Shown: positions 11,474 through 20,113, counted from the stretch's first letter. The stretch is 64,000 nt of DNA from Lactiplantibacillus nangangensis (GCF_005405065.1 NZ_BJDI01000013.1:33180-97179), one strand, 5' to 3'. Numbers and translations are program-made. The notes: a model not told the origin generated them from the sequence alone.

Positions 11474-12031
11474 ATGGTTAAAAGAAGAACGTTAACTCAA
11501 GCGAAGGTGTTGGCAACAGCCAACCAATTAATTGAAGCAAATGGCTTGAACGGGTTAACTATCCGTGACTTGGCCGTGGCCTTAGATGTCCGGCCACAGT
11601 CAATTTATAATTATGTTGATAGTTTAAGCGATTTGTTGGATCAAGTTGGCTTACAATTTGTTCAAGGGGTTTCAGATCGCTTAACAGAGCAATTAAACAA
11701 TGCAAGTAAAGAAGAAAAGCTGATGGTCTTTGCGCAAGAATTTCGTGATGCCTGCAAACGGCATGTGGGGTTAGCCCCACTATTACTGAGTTTGACAGAT
11801 TCAGTTAAGAGTCCGAAAACGCAAAAAGCCTTGATCAAGTTATATCAAGATATGTTTAGACCATTACAGTTAGATGATAGCTCACGGGTTGAAAACACGT
11901 TGTATCGGTCAACCTTATTCGGGTTTATTATTCAGGAGATTGGCGGTTTCTTCACGTTGTCGCCAGCAGAACTGGATACTCGGTTTACCCAAGTGATGCA
12001 GCTTGCAATCGATCAAGAAAATGTGAAATAG
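11474..12031 (+). CDS. TetR/AcrR family regulator
   Basis: A 185-residue regulator. The N-terminal helix-turn-helix (about residues 9-50) contains GLNGLTIRDLAVALDVRPQSIYNYV, which I read as the TetR recognition region. The C-terminal half is a helical ligand-binding domain without strong motifs. A TATAAT box lies about 35 bases upstream and GGGTGGGG precedes the ATG. It probably represses the divergent MFS-DUF4811 operon through the palindrome between them. Confidence 0.9.
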   Translation: MVKRRTLTQAKVLATANQLIEANGLNGLTIRDLAVALDVRPQSIYNYVDSLSDLLDQVGLQFVQGVSDRLTEQLNNASKEEKLMVFAQEFRDACKRHVGLAPLLLSLTDSVKSPKTQKALIKLYQDMFRPLQLDDSSRVENTLYRSTLFGFIIQEIGGFFTLSPAELDTRFTQVMQLAIDQENVK

Positions 12032-12036
12032 TGCTT

Positions 12037-12080
12037 AAAAGGAATCGAAACACCATTTTGTGGTATTTCGATTCCTTTTT
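12037..12080. terminator. Bidirectional terminator between TetR gene and a small convergent ORF
   Basis: GGAATCGAAACACCA pairs with TGGTATTTCGATTCC with one mismatch. It is flanked by A and T runs, so it can stop transcription from both sides. Confidence 0.85.
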
Positions 12081-12088
12081 GGTCAATG

Positions 12089-12214
12089 CTAATTGTGATG
12101 TTTGTGATAATAATGATAAACGAGGATTAACAAAATTCCGATTACGCAGACGCGAATCAGCCAGACCGTCAATAGCAAAGTAAAAATGAATTTTAACCAG
12201 ATAATTAGTCTCAT
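12089..12214 (-). CDS. Small hydrophobic membrane peptide (41 aa)
   Basis: The peptide begins MRLIIWLKFIF, continues with a long hydrophobic stretch of Leu/Ile/Val, and ends with the polar HYYHKHHN. It would form one or two membrane segments with a His-rich tail. AGAAAGG lies 12 bases upstream of the ATG on the minus strand, and a shared terminator follows the stop. I do not recognise a family. The size and composition resemble type I toxin peptides or small regulatory membrane proteins, but this is only resemblance. Confidence 0.5.
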   Translation of the reverse strand: MRLIIWLKFIFTLLLTVWLIRVCVIGILLILVYHYYHKHHN

Positions 12215-12246
12215 GGCTAACTAACCTTTCTGAAAGAGAGTTTGAA

Positions 12247-13089
12247 ATGATGATTGATGAAGCAACTTTTCTATCCAAACTTGGAGTAACGCTTAGACAG
12301 AGCCGAAAAGCTAAAAGACTAACACAGAAACAGGTTGCTGAAGGGATTTGTGTACAGTCACTGATCAGTGCAATTGAGCATGGTCAATATTTGCCCAATG
12401 CGATGGTCTTTGCCCAGATTTGTCAGCGGCTGGGCCTATCGATGGATCAAGCGGTGCTGGCGCGCTATCCGAAGATTGAGGCGCAGCAGACATTAAATAA
12501 TGAAATTGAACGACTTTGTAACCAGCATGCTTACCGTGCATTAGCAACTTATTTATCACAACCAGCGTTGCAAGACCAGTTATTGACAGATCATGACTTG
12601 GCCATTTTTTATTATTATCGTGGTGTTGCCAACTTTCAGACACGGCAATTCGCTGAGGCCCAAAAAGATTTGAGGTTGAGTTTAGACTTAGTGGCCGCCG
12701 ATGATTCGCTACGACCATTAATTTTAAGCGCCAGTGGTTGCTTGAATGCCCAAAAAGATTACTGGCGACTCGCGCTGAGGCAGTTTGAGCAAGCACAAAC
12801 TTTAGTATCTGTTTTACCGTATGATGAAAATTTCAATTGTGTGGCCTATCAACTTGGGCTATGTCAGTTTAAAGCAGGCCAATATGTCGCGGCAAAACAG
12901 ACATTACAAGCCGGCGTCCAATTAATCACAACACAGCAGTCTCATTACTTGTTGGCAGACACCCTAGTTTTGTTAGCAGCATGTCTGGATCAACTAGGGG
13001 ATCACGCAACTGCCAAAAATGTTCAAGCAGAGGGACAGATGTTGGCGACACTGTTTAAATTACAGTTGTATCAATTTGACGAGGAATAG
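12247..13089 (+). CDS. XRE-family regulator with TPR-like C-terminus
   Basis: A 280-residue protein. Residues about 10-65 form an HTH_3 domain (LRQSRKAKRLTQKQVAEGI ... ISAIEHGQYLPN). The remainder is built of helical repeats with TPR-like spacing (FYYYRGVANFQTRQFAEAQK, LALRQFEQAQ, LGLCQFKAGQYVAAKQ). The architecture resembles RNPP/Rgg regulators that sense short peptides, but no peptide gene is visible beside it. Its 3' end overlaps that of the convergent oxidoreductase gene by 19 bases. Confidence 0.8.
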   Translation: MMIDEATFLSKLGVTLRQSRKAKRLTQKQVAEGICVQSLISAIEHGQYLPNAMVFAQICQRLGLSMDQAVLARYPKIEAQQTLNNEIERLCNQHAYRALATYLSQPALQDQLLTDHDLAIFYYYRGVANFQTRQFAEAQKDLRLSLDLVAADDSLRPLILSASGCLNAQKDYWRLALRQFEQAQTLVSVLPYDENFNCVAYQLGLCQFKAGQYVAAKQTLQAGVQLITTQQSHYLLADTLVLLAACLDQLGDHATAKNVQAEGQMLATLFKLQLYQFDEE

Positions 13090-14000
13090 GCCAATAGGGT
13101 TCGCCCACGCCGTCCAGGTAATTGTGCTGTGTGATAGGCTTGGCGGACGTCATGGAAATTGACGGTTTCAGCGATGGCCGCTTTAAGTTCACCAGTGGCG
13201 AGTTGGTCGAGCAATTGCCGATAAGTTCTTGGCCAAATTGGACCACTGATGAAGTGGAAACTTTGCGTCGTGAGTAATGGTTGCCATTGGGGCAGTGCCA
13301 GCGAATAAACTTGAAGTTGTGGTCGATTGGCTGCGAGACGATTCAATAAGTCGGGGTTACCAACGGTGTCTAATAAGCGAGTGTCGTTTGGAATAGTCGT
13401 CAATTGTGGCGTCAAAGCTGTTGTATAGTCAATAGTTGCTGTCGCACCAAGTTCTTGAAGCCAAGTACGATTGCTTGGTCGCGTTAAGGCAATGACATTA
13501 GCGCCGAGCTGGTGGCTTAACTGGACGAGGTAGGTGCCGACACCACCCGCAGCTCCAGTGATAATCACAGTCATTCCGGGCCGAATGTGCGCGGCTGAGA
13601 TGAGTTTAATTGCAGCATCAGCGCCTCCAATTAGCGTGGTTGCGGCGGCGAGTGAAACTCGTTTTGGAATTGGTAAGAGTAATGGGGAAGGTCTCAAAAG
13701 GTTTTGTTCACGAGCAGATCCGTGAAAATTGACAGTCAAGACGCGTTGACCAATCAAAGATTGCTGACGAAGGCGACCAGCATCAGTAACGATTCCAGTC
13801 AATCCATAGCTGGGTACATATGGTGGTCTTGCGGGGTTGAGACTGGTCAAATTACCCGTTGCACTGCGCCAATCCCAAGGCAGAACTGGAGTATAAGCAG
13901 TTTGGATTTTAATTTCGGTTGCGGTTGGTTGTTGTTGTGGCAGATTAGCGATTTCAAGTCCACTAATGCCAGTAAAAGACGTTTGTCGAATGACTTGCAT
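13071..14000 (-). CDS. Zinc-independent quinone oxidoreductase (MDR superfamily)
   Basis: A 309-residue NAD(P)H-dependent oxidoreductase of the quinone reductase/alcohol dehydrogenase-like group. The N-terminal GroES-like domain (TPVLPWDWRSATGNL) lacks the catalytic zinc cysteine. The Rossmann part carries VIITGAAGGVGTYLVQLSHQLGA. The start at 14000 is chosen because CAGGAGGCC lies just upstream on the minus strand; a longer frame from 14135 has no such site. The substrate is unknown. The 3' end overlaps the XRE gene. Confidence 0.85.
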   Translation of the reverse strand: MQVIRQTSFTGISGLEIANLPQQQPTATEIKIQTAYTPVLPWDWRSATGNLTSLNPARPPYVPSYGLTGIVTDAGRLRQQSLIGQRVLTVNFHGSAREQNLLRPSPLLLPIPKRVSLAAATTLIGGADAAIKLISAAHIRPGMTVIITGAAGGVGTYLVQLSHQLGANVIALTRPSNRTWLQELGATATIDYTTALTPQLTTIPNDTRLLDTVGNPDLLNRLAANRPQLQVYSLALPQWQPLLTTQSFHFISGPIWPRTYRQLLDQLATGELKAAIAETVNFHDVRQAYHTAQLPGRRGRTLLAYSSSN

Positions 14001-14079
14001 GTGATGGCCTCCTGTAGTTGATGTCTTATAGGATAGCGGTCTAAGTTCAAATGATAAAATCAGAATACTGATAATTGGC

Positions 14080-14114
14080 GAAGCCTCAAATTTTAGCAAT
14101 TTTGAGGCTTTTTT
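14080..14114 (+). terminator. Plus-strand terminator upstream of the oxidoreductase gene
   Basis: AAGCCTCAAAATT... pairs with ...AATTTTGAGGCTT and is followed by six T on the plus strand. No plus-strand gene ends close by. The only upstream plus-strand gene is the XRE regulator ending at 13089, whose transcript would cross the oxidoreductase gene antisense before reaching this site. Confidence 0.7.
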
Positions 14115-14126
14115 ACGACAATTACT

Positions 14127-14185
14127 TTGACACACACAGTAATTGGTGGTAAATTATGGTTATTGAAATTACTATGTGACACATA
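14127..14185 (+). promoter_or_regulatory. PadR promoter and likely operator
   Basis: TTGACA (14127-14132) and TAAATT (14150-14155) are spaced by 17 bases. A 13-base palindrome TATGTGACACATA follows at 14173-14185, with ATGT/ACAT half-sites like those bound by PadR regulators. This suggests autorepression of the padR pair. Confidence 0.65.
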
Positions 14186-14211
14186 ATACTTAATTTGAAA
14201 GGAAGGTCAGC

Positions 14212-14571
14212 ATGCAACCAGAGATTTCGAAAGAAACGATCCGCGGCCATACGACAACCATCGTTTTGAATATCCTGAATCAGGGCGACAGTTATGGTTA
14301 TGCCATTGCGAAGACCATTAAGACCCTGAGTCAGGGGGCTTATGAAATTAATGAAGCGACGTTGTACACGGTCTTTCGCCGACTTGAGAAAAATGGCGAG
14401 ATTACAAGTTATTGGGGCAATGAAACGCAGGGTGGCCGGCGCAAATATTATCAAATTTCGGCGCAAGGTCAAAAAACGTTAGCTCATAATATCGAAGAAT
14501 GGCATTTTGCCAAGCAAGTGATTGATGATTTGATTTTAGGGAGGATTGACGCAGATGTCAGAAAAAATTGA
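14212..14571 (+). CDS. PadR family transcriptional regulator
   Basis: A 119-residue regulator with the PadR winged helix: ILNQGDSYGYAIAKTI, then INEATLYTVFRRLEKNGEI and the wing GGRRKYYQISAQGQ. AAGGAAGG precedes the ATG. The stop overlaps the start of the next gene by 17 bases. PadR genes paired with HAAS/DUF1700-type membrane or adhesin proteins usually respond to envelope stress or antimicrobials. The palindrome in its promoter suggests autoregulation. Confidence 0.92.
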   Translation: MQPEISKETIRGHTTTIVLNILNQGDSYGYAIAKTIKTLSQGAYEINEATLYTVFRRLEKNGEITSYWGNETQGGRRKYYQISAQGQKTLAHNIEEWHFAKQVIDDLILGRIDADVRKN

Positions 14572-15877
14572 ACAATTAGTGGCCATGCGGCTGAATACTT
14601 ATTTTAAAACGCAAACGATGACGCCAGCTTTAACTGAATTAAAAACTGAATTGGCGACAGATCTAAATGAGGCTGCTAATGACAAGGCCACTAACGGACT
14701 GGATTCTGAAGCGGCGGTCGCGGAAGCTTTTAGTGATTTTGGTGACATTAATGCGTTGATCCAGCAAATCAATACGGAAAATGGTAATGAAACCAACTTG
14801 CATGCCCATCATGTTGTGATGGATGATGAGGGGATTGAGATTGATGGTGGTGAGACGTTAAAAGTCAATTCTGATGGGATTTCAATCAACAATGGTGCGA
14901 TTAAAGCCGACCATGATGGACTTAAACTGGGAAAGTTGGTCATCAATGGCGATGGCATTAATCTTAACGATCAACCAGTACCAGCACCGGACTTTGGCAC
15001 TCCCAGCCAACCGTTAAATTTAGCAGGGGAATACCATGATAGTTTGAATTTAGTGAATGAAAAACGTATTGCCGTAGCCGACATCACAGATTTATCGATC
15101 AGCTATCGGTCTGCCCGTGTTAAGGTATTGCCGACGGTTGGCGGCGAAGATGAAATTATTGTGCGTGAATATATGAATCACAATAACGCGTCGTATAATG
15201 CGACGGTGACGCAACAAGGCTCAGCGCTAAGTATTGAGCAGGGTAAGGTGCCATTTCTCATCCCTTTACGGGTTCATGTTCAAGTGCTGGTGCCAGCTAA
15301 TTATGCCGGCAATTTGAAATTAGCAAGTAGTTCGGGAACCGTTCTGATGGCTGGCTTGGCTCAGTTGGGAGTCGTTAATATCCGAATTACAAGTGGTAGT
15401 TCTAAATTAGACAGTTTGCAGGCGCAAGCGCTCAGTGCGGATGTCGTTTCAGGAAACTTAGTGATGACCCAAGTTCAAGTTGCTGAACAACTTGGGATGC
15501 TTGTCAAAAGTGGTCGGTTAAAGTTATCGGCGGTGCAAGCTGGCCAATATACGGTGACAGTCACTAGTGGCAGTATTCAAGGCGTGCAATTAATTGGCGG
15601 TGGTAGTTGGACGGCTAAATCGGGGACGATGAAGCTCGCATTTTCGAAATTGACTAGTGATTTGAATCTAAGCGATAAGAGTGGCTCGATTAAATTTAGC
15701 TTGCCACGGGATGCTAGTTATCGCTATGAACTGGAAGCACGAAGTGGACGCGTCGTAGCGCCCAACAACGCACAACCGGAACACATTGCGGATGGGTATC
15801 AAACGGGACAAGTTGGTACGACGCCGACCTATACGGTTCAAGGGCGGACGACTTCTGGCTCAATTTATCTTTATTAA
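14555..15877 (+). CDS. HAAS-domain / DUF4097 beta-helix protein
   Basis: A 440-residue protein. The N-terminal ~90 residues form a helical HAAS-like domain (EQLVAMRLNTYF ... AVAEAFSDFGDI) typical of partners of PadR regulators. The C-terminal half has repeated short beta strands with S/G-rich turns (LASSSGTVLMAG, KSGRLKLSAV, TSGSIQGV, DKSGSIKFSL), as in DUF4097 putative adhesins. No clear signal peptide or membrane segment is seen, so it may be cytoplasmic. ATG 14555 is chosen over TTG 14546 because AGGGAGG is ten bases upstream of it. Confidence 0.8.
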   Translation: MSEKIEQLVAMRLNTYFKTQTMTPALTELKTELATDLNEAANDKATNGLDSEAAVAEAFSDFGDINALIQQINTENGNETNLHAHHVVMDDEGIEIDGGETLKVNSDGISINNGAIKADHDGLKLGKLVINGDGINLNDQPVPAPDFGTPSQPLNLAGEYHDSLNLVNEKRIAVADITDLSISYRSARVKVLPTVGGEDEIIVREYMNHNNASYNATVTQQGSALSIEQGKVPFLIPLRVHVQVLVPANYAGNLKLASSSGTVLMAGLAQLGVVNIRITSGSSKLDSLQAQALSADVVSGNLVMTQVQVAEQLGMLVKSGRLKLSAVQAGQYTVTVTSGSIQGVQLIGGGSWTAKSGTMKLAFSKLTSDLNLSDKSGSIKFSLPRDASYRYELEARSGRVVAPNNAQPEHIADGYQTGQVGTTPTYTVQGRTTSGSIYLY

Positions 15878-15881
15878 ACTC

Positions 15882-15926
15882 AATCGCGTTGCAGAAATTG
15901 ACTGAAATTTCCGCAACGCGATTTTT
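15882..15926 (+). terminator. Terminator after the DUF4097 gene
   Basis: AATCGCGTTGC pairs with GCAACGCGATT, the stem is extended by GAAATT/AATTTC, and a T run follows. Confidence 0.88.
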
Positions 15927-16015
15927 CTGAAAATAACCGTGAGTAATTCTTTTCCGTCACTGTGCTAAAAGGCTATAATCAAAATAACAGCTAAACGGAG
16001 ATTGGGGATCTTGAA

Positions 16016-17341
16016 ATGGGGATTAGTGAACAACAATTGATTAACCGCCTAGTACCTGCACTTTTACGGATACGGCAAACGAAAATTTATCGCGTGATCC
16101 AACGAACAGTGATGCTCACTTTTCCGTTTGTCTTGATTGGGAGTTTCAGTCAAATCATTCAAGTGACATTACTGACGAAAACGGGGTTTTTAGCCAGTAT
16201 TTTTCATTTATCAACTTGGGTACCGTACTATAAATATTTACATTATCCGTTTGATAACTTGACTAATTTGACATTGGATAGTGTGGCAATTGTTGCGGCA
16301 TTTGGGGCGGCTAAGTATTATGCCAAAGCTTATCACCGTGATGATCAGTTGGCGGGCATCAGTGGGGCAATTGCGCTGCTACTAGTGGCGTATCAATATC
16401 CAGATCAAACGCAAGTTGACTTTAATCCGGTCTTGTTGGGGACGAATGGCCTAACGAGTGCCATTTTGATTGGGGTTGTGATTGGCATCCTGTTTCGCTG
16501 GTTTGGTCGACCTGCTGATGTGCCGCGTCAATCACACACGACCCAGATTTTAGACCGAACGTTTGCGTCTTTGTTACCGATGACAATCGGCTTTTTACTC
16601 GCAGTTGGCGTGGGCTTAGTCTTAAATTGGTTCATGTTATTCGATTATTCAGAACAGACTTTGGATCAATTGCAAAAAATTGCCACGTCGAGCCACAACG
16701 GCTTGATGACATTTGCAATGGCTGGCTTGACGCTGCTCATGGAATTACTTGGGTTGGCTGGACCGTTTCAACAACGTTTGCTGGCGAATACCCCTTCGAT
16801 GACAACTAATTTGAATTATGCGCTCAGTCACCATTCAGCTTACCATGTGCCATATCCTTACACGTCCCATACGTTGTACGACGCTTTTGGGACTTTCGGC
16901 GGCACTGGGATGCTACTGGCACTAATCATTACAATCATTATTAGCAGTCATAACCATAATTATCATGTCGTGGCGCGTTGGAGCCTCGTTCCAGCATTAT
17001 TCAATAGTAATGGCCCAATGATGACCGGATTACCAGTCTTATATAACCCAATTTATGCGATTCCGTTCATTTTAGCGCCACTCGTGAATATGTCGGTGGC
17101 GGCATTCGCCATCTGGTTAAAGTGGTTGCCGCCAATGGTTTATCCGGTACCGTTGGGGACACCAGGGCCTTTGATTGCTTTCATTGGGACAAATGGTAAT
17201 CTGGTAGCGTTGTTGATTGGGTCGTTGGATCTGGTCATTTCGGTATTGATTTATTTGCCATTCATGCGGTTAGCGGAAGCTACTTTACATGCTGCTCATG
17301 AACAGAGTTTACGATTGGAGATGACCGGCGATGATGCATAA
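16016..17341 (+). CDS. Orphan PTS EIIC-like membrane protein (copy 1)
   Basis: A 441-residue polytopic membrane protein of the PTS EIIC type (lactose/cellobiose-like), with about ten hydrophobic segments, MLTFPFVLIGSF at residue 34 on, and a substrate-binding-like loop (YDAFGTFGGTGMLLAL). No EIIA or EIIB genes are nearby, so it is unlikely to work as a normal phosphotransferase. It overlaps the DUF915 hydrolase gene by 11 bases. The same two-gene unit with the same overlap occurs at 29606-31775, which argues for a joint function of the two proteins. Confidence 0.8.
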   Translation: MGISEQQLINRLVPALLRIRQTKIYRVIQRTVMLTFPFVLIGSFSQIIQVTLLTKTGFLASIFHLSTWVPYYKYLHYPFDNLTNLTLDSVAIVAAFGAAKYYAKAYHRDDQLAGISGAIALLLVAYQYPDQTQVDFNPVLLGTNGLTSAILIGVVIGILFRWFGRPADVPRQSHTTQILDRTFASLLPMTIGFLLAVGVGLVLNWFMLFDYSEQTLDQLQKIATSSHNGLMTFAMAGLTLLMELLGLAGPFQQRLLANTPSMTTNLNYALSHHSAYHVPYPYTSHTLYDAFGTFGGTGMLLALIITIIISSHNHNYHVVARWSLVPALFNSNGPMMTGLPVLYNPIYAIPFILAPLVNMSVAAFAIWLKWLPPMVYPVPLGTPGPLIAFIGTNGNLVALLIGSLDLVISVLIYLPFMRLAEATLHAAHEQSLRLEMTGDDA

Positions 17342-18209
17342 TTTGTTAAAACGTCGGCGTCGCAATAGTTTAGGGGTCCTTATCTTGGTTGGCCTGTTTC
17401 TGGTTGCCTTGATTTGGCCAGCTTATCAGTGGACGCAGGCAAATGTAAAATCGATGGCTGGCCGGCATGATTCGCGACTGTCACCGGTGATCTTAATTCC
17501 AGGCAGTAGCGCCACGCAGAACCGGTTTGACCGGCTGGTGACGCAATTAAATAAAGCCGACAAACAGCGCCATAGCTTGATCAAATTAACAGTCAAAACG
17601 GATGGTACGATCAAGTCTTCGGGAACCCTACGACCACGTGATAATGAACCTTTTATTGTCGTGGGTTTTGAAAATAATAAAGATGGTTATAGCAATATTC
17701 AAAAACAAGCCCGCTGGTTTTCCTTGGCCTTTAAACAATTAGCGCACCGCTATCAATTTAATAATTTCAAGGCGATAGGACATTCAAATGGTGGCCTGGT
17801 TTATACTTATTTCTTTGAACATTATTTCACGCGTGAGGATATTACGGTCAAAAAATTAATGACGATTGGGTCACCATATAACTTTTCAGAGGCCAATCTC
17901 AGTCACAAAACGCAAATGCTAGCAGATTTCATCAAGTATCGTGACCGATTACCGAAAAAGTTAGCTGTGTTCTCGGTCGCTGGCACCGAAAATTATGATT
18001 CTGATGGGCTTGTCCCAGCGCGCAGTGTGGAGGCTGGCAAGTACGTTTATCAAGGTCAGGTGAAGCATTACACGGAAGTGACGGTTACGGGGGATAACGC
18101 CCAACACTCTGATTTGCCGCAGAATAAGCAAATTGTCAGTCTGATTCAGGAGTACATCTTGGATAGTAAGAAGAAGACCCCGACGAAAGCGTTGATGGGT
18201 GCTAATTAA
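17331..18209 (+). CDS. Membrane-anchored DUF915 alpha/beta hydrolase (copy 1)
   Basis: A 292-residue extracytoplasmic hydrolase. It has a basic N-terminus and one membrane anchor (about residues 14-31), then an alpha/beta fold with PVILIPGSSATQNRFD near the oxyanion region and GHSNGG carrying the nucleophilic serine. A late Asp/His pair is plausible (DSDGLVPARS, AQHSDLPQN). DUF915 proteins are common surface esterase-like enzymes of lactobacilli. It is translated with the overlapping EIIC-like gene. The substrate is unknown. Confidence 0.85.
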   Translation: MMHNLLKRRRRNSLGVLILVGLFLVALIWPAYQWTQANVKSMAGRHDSRLSPVILIPGSSATQNRFDRLVTQLNKADKQRHSLIKLTVKTDGTIKSSGTLRPRDNEPFIVVGFENNKDGYSNIQKQARWFSLAFKQLAHRYQFNNFKAIGHSNGGLVYTYFFEHYFTREDITVKKLMTIGSPYNFSEANLSHKTQMLADFIKYRDRLPKKLAVFSVAGTENYDSDGLVPARSVEAGKYVYQGQVKHYTEVTVTGDNAQHSDLPQNKQIVSLIQEYILDSKKKTPTKALMGAN

Positions 18210-18236
18210 GATGGGTTAGTAATTAAGGATAGGCGA

Positions 18237-18432
18237 TGATTGCCGCTTCCGGTCGTTGTTGATAACATGCGGCCGAGGGACCGGGTCAAGCCTGAAGAAC
18301 GTCTTGACCCTCGCCCGGAAGCCTTGCATAGCCCACAAGTCTCCCGGCCGGTCCGTGGTGTAAGACCGGAAAAGCACCGGTCAAACGCCACCATCACGGC
18401 CGATGCTATCCACAACGACCTACAGCTAGTCA
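18237..18432. repeat. Structured repeat family A, copy 2 (candidate RNA element)
   Basis: Homologue of 8735-8932, again just downstream of a stop codon and in the same orientation. The outer stem GGTCGTTGTTGATA (18251-18264) pairs with 18407-18420 at 13 of 14 positions. CGGCCG 18270-18275 pairs with 18397-18402, GGGTCAAG 18283-18290 with CTTGACCC 18303-18310, and CCGGTC 18348-18353 with GACCGG 18364-18369. Relative to copy 1, at least four base pairs change on both sides. Confidence 0.75.
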
Positions 18433-18553
18433 GTAATTCTGAATGATTGTTTAGATTTAGGGGAAGCCGCATGAGGCCATTTTTAGCATAACCAACGCGT
18501 GTATTACGGGATTTACGACAAGGTTGGTATTTTCAACGCTTAGTCACTAGAAT

Positions 18554-18590
18554 ATTAAAACGAGCCTGGGAAAATTATCCAGACTCGTTT
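18554..18590 (-). terminator. Terminator after the gluconokinase gene
   Basis: On the minus strand CGAGTCTGG pairs with CCAGGCTCG and is followed by TTTTAATATT. It lies 12 bases beyond the gene end. Confidence 0.75.
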
Positions 18591-18601
18591 GCGTTATATG
18601 A

Positions 18602-20113
18602 CTACTTGAATTTACTTAACTGGTTGAAAATTGGTTGATAGGCCGCAATCAATTGTTCATAGATCGGATAAAGTTCTTGATAATTTTGGACGTTCGTTGG
18701 ATTGGGATGTTGCTGCCGTGTTGACTCAATCATTGTTTTGACGGCGGTTAGGTTGGAAATCTGGCCCAAACTTTCAAGCCCTAAAATAGCAGCGCCTAAA
18801 CTTGAACTGGCCATGCTATCTGGAATTGTGACGGTCGTGTCAAAAATATCAGCTAAAATGCCAAGCCAAGTCTCAGAACGGGTGAAGCCGCCAGTGGCTT
18901 GTAATTGGGTGAATGGACCAGTCAACGCTTGGACCATTTTTGCCACATGGGCAAGGTTGAAGCAGATGCCTTCAAGCGCCGCACGGGTCATCTCTGACCG
19001 TGAATGTCGTGCGGTCAAGCCAAAGTAGGCACCGCGGGCAGTCGCTTCCCAAAGTGGGGCCCGTTCACCGTTCAAATACGGATGCATGAGTAGCCCATGA
19101 CTGCCAGCTGGGACCTTAGCAGCTAACGCGAGCATCATTTCAATGGTTGAACGGTCGGTTCCCTCATTGACGGCCTTTTCGGCAGAGAACAGGGTGTCCT
19201 CGACCCACCGTAAGACATTACCGCCGTTATTGACCGGGCCACCGACGACCCAGCGATGCGGCGCCAAGTAGTAACAGAAGAGGCGGCCATGGGGGTCTAA
19301 TTTTGGTGCGTCGGTAACGACCCGAATGGCGCCAGAAGTGCCAATTGTGATAGCGGCAACACCAGGTTCGATGGCATTTACACCTAAATTGGCGAGACAA
19401 CCATCACTTGCACCGACAATCAGTGGAGTTGTGGGTGAGAGCTTTAATTTAGTAGCAACGGTTTCGTTTAAGCCGATGAGTTGGGTGGTCGTATCGACCA
19501 GTTGTGGCAGTTGTGTTGCTGTAATTTGAGCCAATTTTAAGGCTTGCGGGTCCCAATCAAAGGTATGCAAGTTAAATAGGCCGGTTGCATTGGCTATCGA
19601 GTAATCGGTGACGAGTTGACCGCACAGTCGTTGTAAGAGATACGCTTTAATGTCAACGAACCAACGGGCCTGCTGATGTAATTTAGGCTTGGTTTGCGCG
19701 AGCCAAACGAGCTTGGCCAACGGTGTCATTGGATGCAAGGGTGTCCCCGTGTTAGCGTACAGGTCATGGGCGTTCGGCAGGGCTCGCAATTGTTCGGCGG
19801 CCGCTGCGGCGCGGTTATCCGCCCAAGTCAACATGCGGGTCAGGGGTTGGAACTGGTCATCAAGCAAAATCAAGCTATGCATCGCTGCTGAAAAACTAAT
19901 GCCAGCAACTGGCTGGGTCGCTTTTTCAGTGACCTCAGCGATGCCTGCAACGACTGCGTCATAAATTTCAGCCGGACTTTCTTCGGCCATCTCTGGTTCG
20001 GTTTGATAGAGCGGGTAGCCATGATTGGCACTGGCGATCGCGGTGCCGGCCTGGTCGTAGAGCACAACTTTGGTACTGGTGGTGCCGACATCGACGCCGA
20101 TAATTTCTGTCAT
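18602..20113 (-). CDS. gntK: Gluconokinase, FGGY family
   Basis: A 503-residue carbohydrate kinase with the FGGY fold. The N-terminal phosphate motif is GVDVGTTSTKVVLYD, the sugar-binding part reads EESPAEIYDAV and SAAMHSL, and the C-terminal ATP domain has TIGTSGAIRV and LNGERAPLWEA. These fit the gluconate kinase subgroup, which makes 6-phosphogluconate for the pentose phosphate pathway. It is divergent from an RpiR regulator, the usual partner in lactobacilli. No gluconate permease or 6-phosphogluconate dehydrogenase is adjacent. Another FGGY substrate (for example xylulose) is less likely. Confidence 0.85.
   Translation of the reverse strand: MTEIIGVDVGTTSTKVVLYDQAGTAIASANHGYPLYQTEPEMAEESPAEIYDAVVAGIAEVTEKATQPVAGISFSAAMHSLILLDDQFQPLTRMLTWADNRAAAAAEQLRALPNAHDLYANTGTPLHPMTPLAKLVWLAQTKPKLHQQARWFVDIKAYLLQRLCGQLVTDYSIANATGLFNLHTFDWDPQALKLAQITATQLPQLVDTTTQLIGLNETVATKLKLSPTTPLIVGASDGCLANLGVNAIEPGVAAITIGTSGAIRVVTDAPKLDPHGRLFCYYLAPHRWVVGGPVNNGGNVLRWVEDTLFSAEKAVNEGTDRSTIEMMLALAAKVPAGSHGLLMHPYLNGERAPLWEATARGAYFGLTARHSRSEMTRAALEGICFNLAHVAKMVQALTGPFTQLQATGGFTRSETWLGILADIFDTTVTIPDSMASSSLGAAILGLESLGQISNLTAVKTMIESTRQQHPNPTNVQNYQELYPIYEQLIAAYQPIFNQLSKFK

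Noticed and set aside
18434..18553. Open plus-strand frame (VLRDLRQGWYFQRLVTRIL) before the gluconokinase terminator
   Set aside because: It has no start codon or ribosome site and overlaps the terminator and the gluconokinase tail. It is probably a chance frame.
19689..19964. Two overlapping plus-strand ORFs opposite the gluconokinase gene
   Set aside because: They are antisense shadows of a conserved kinase.
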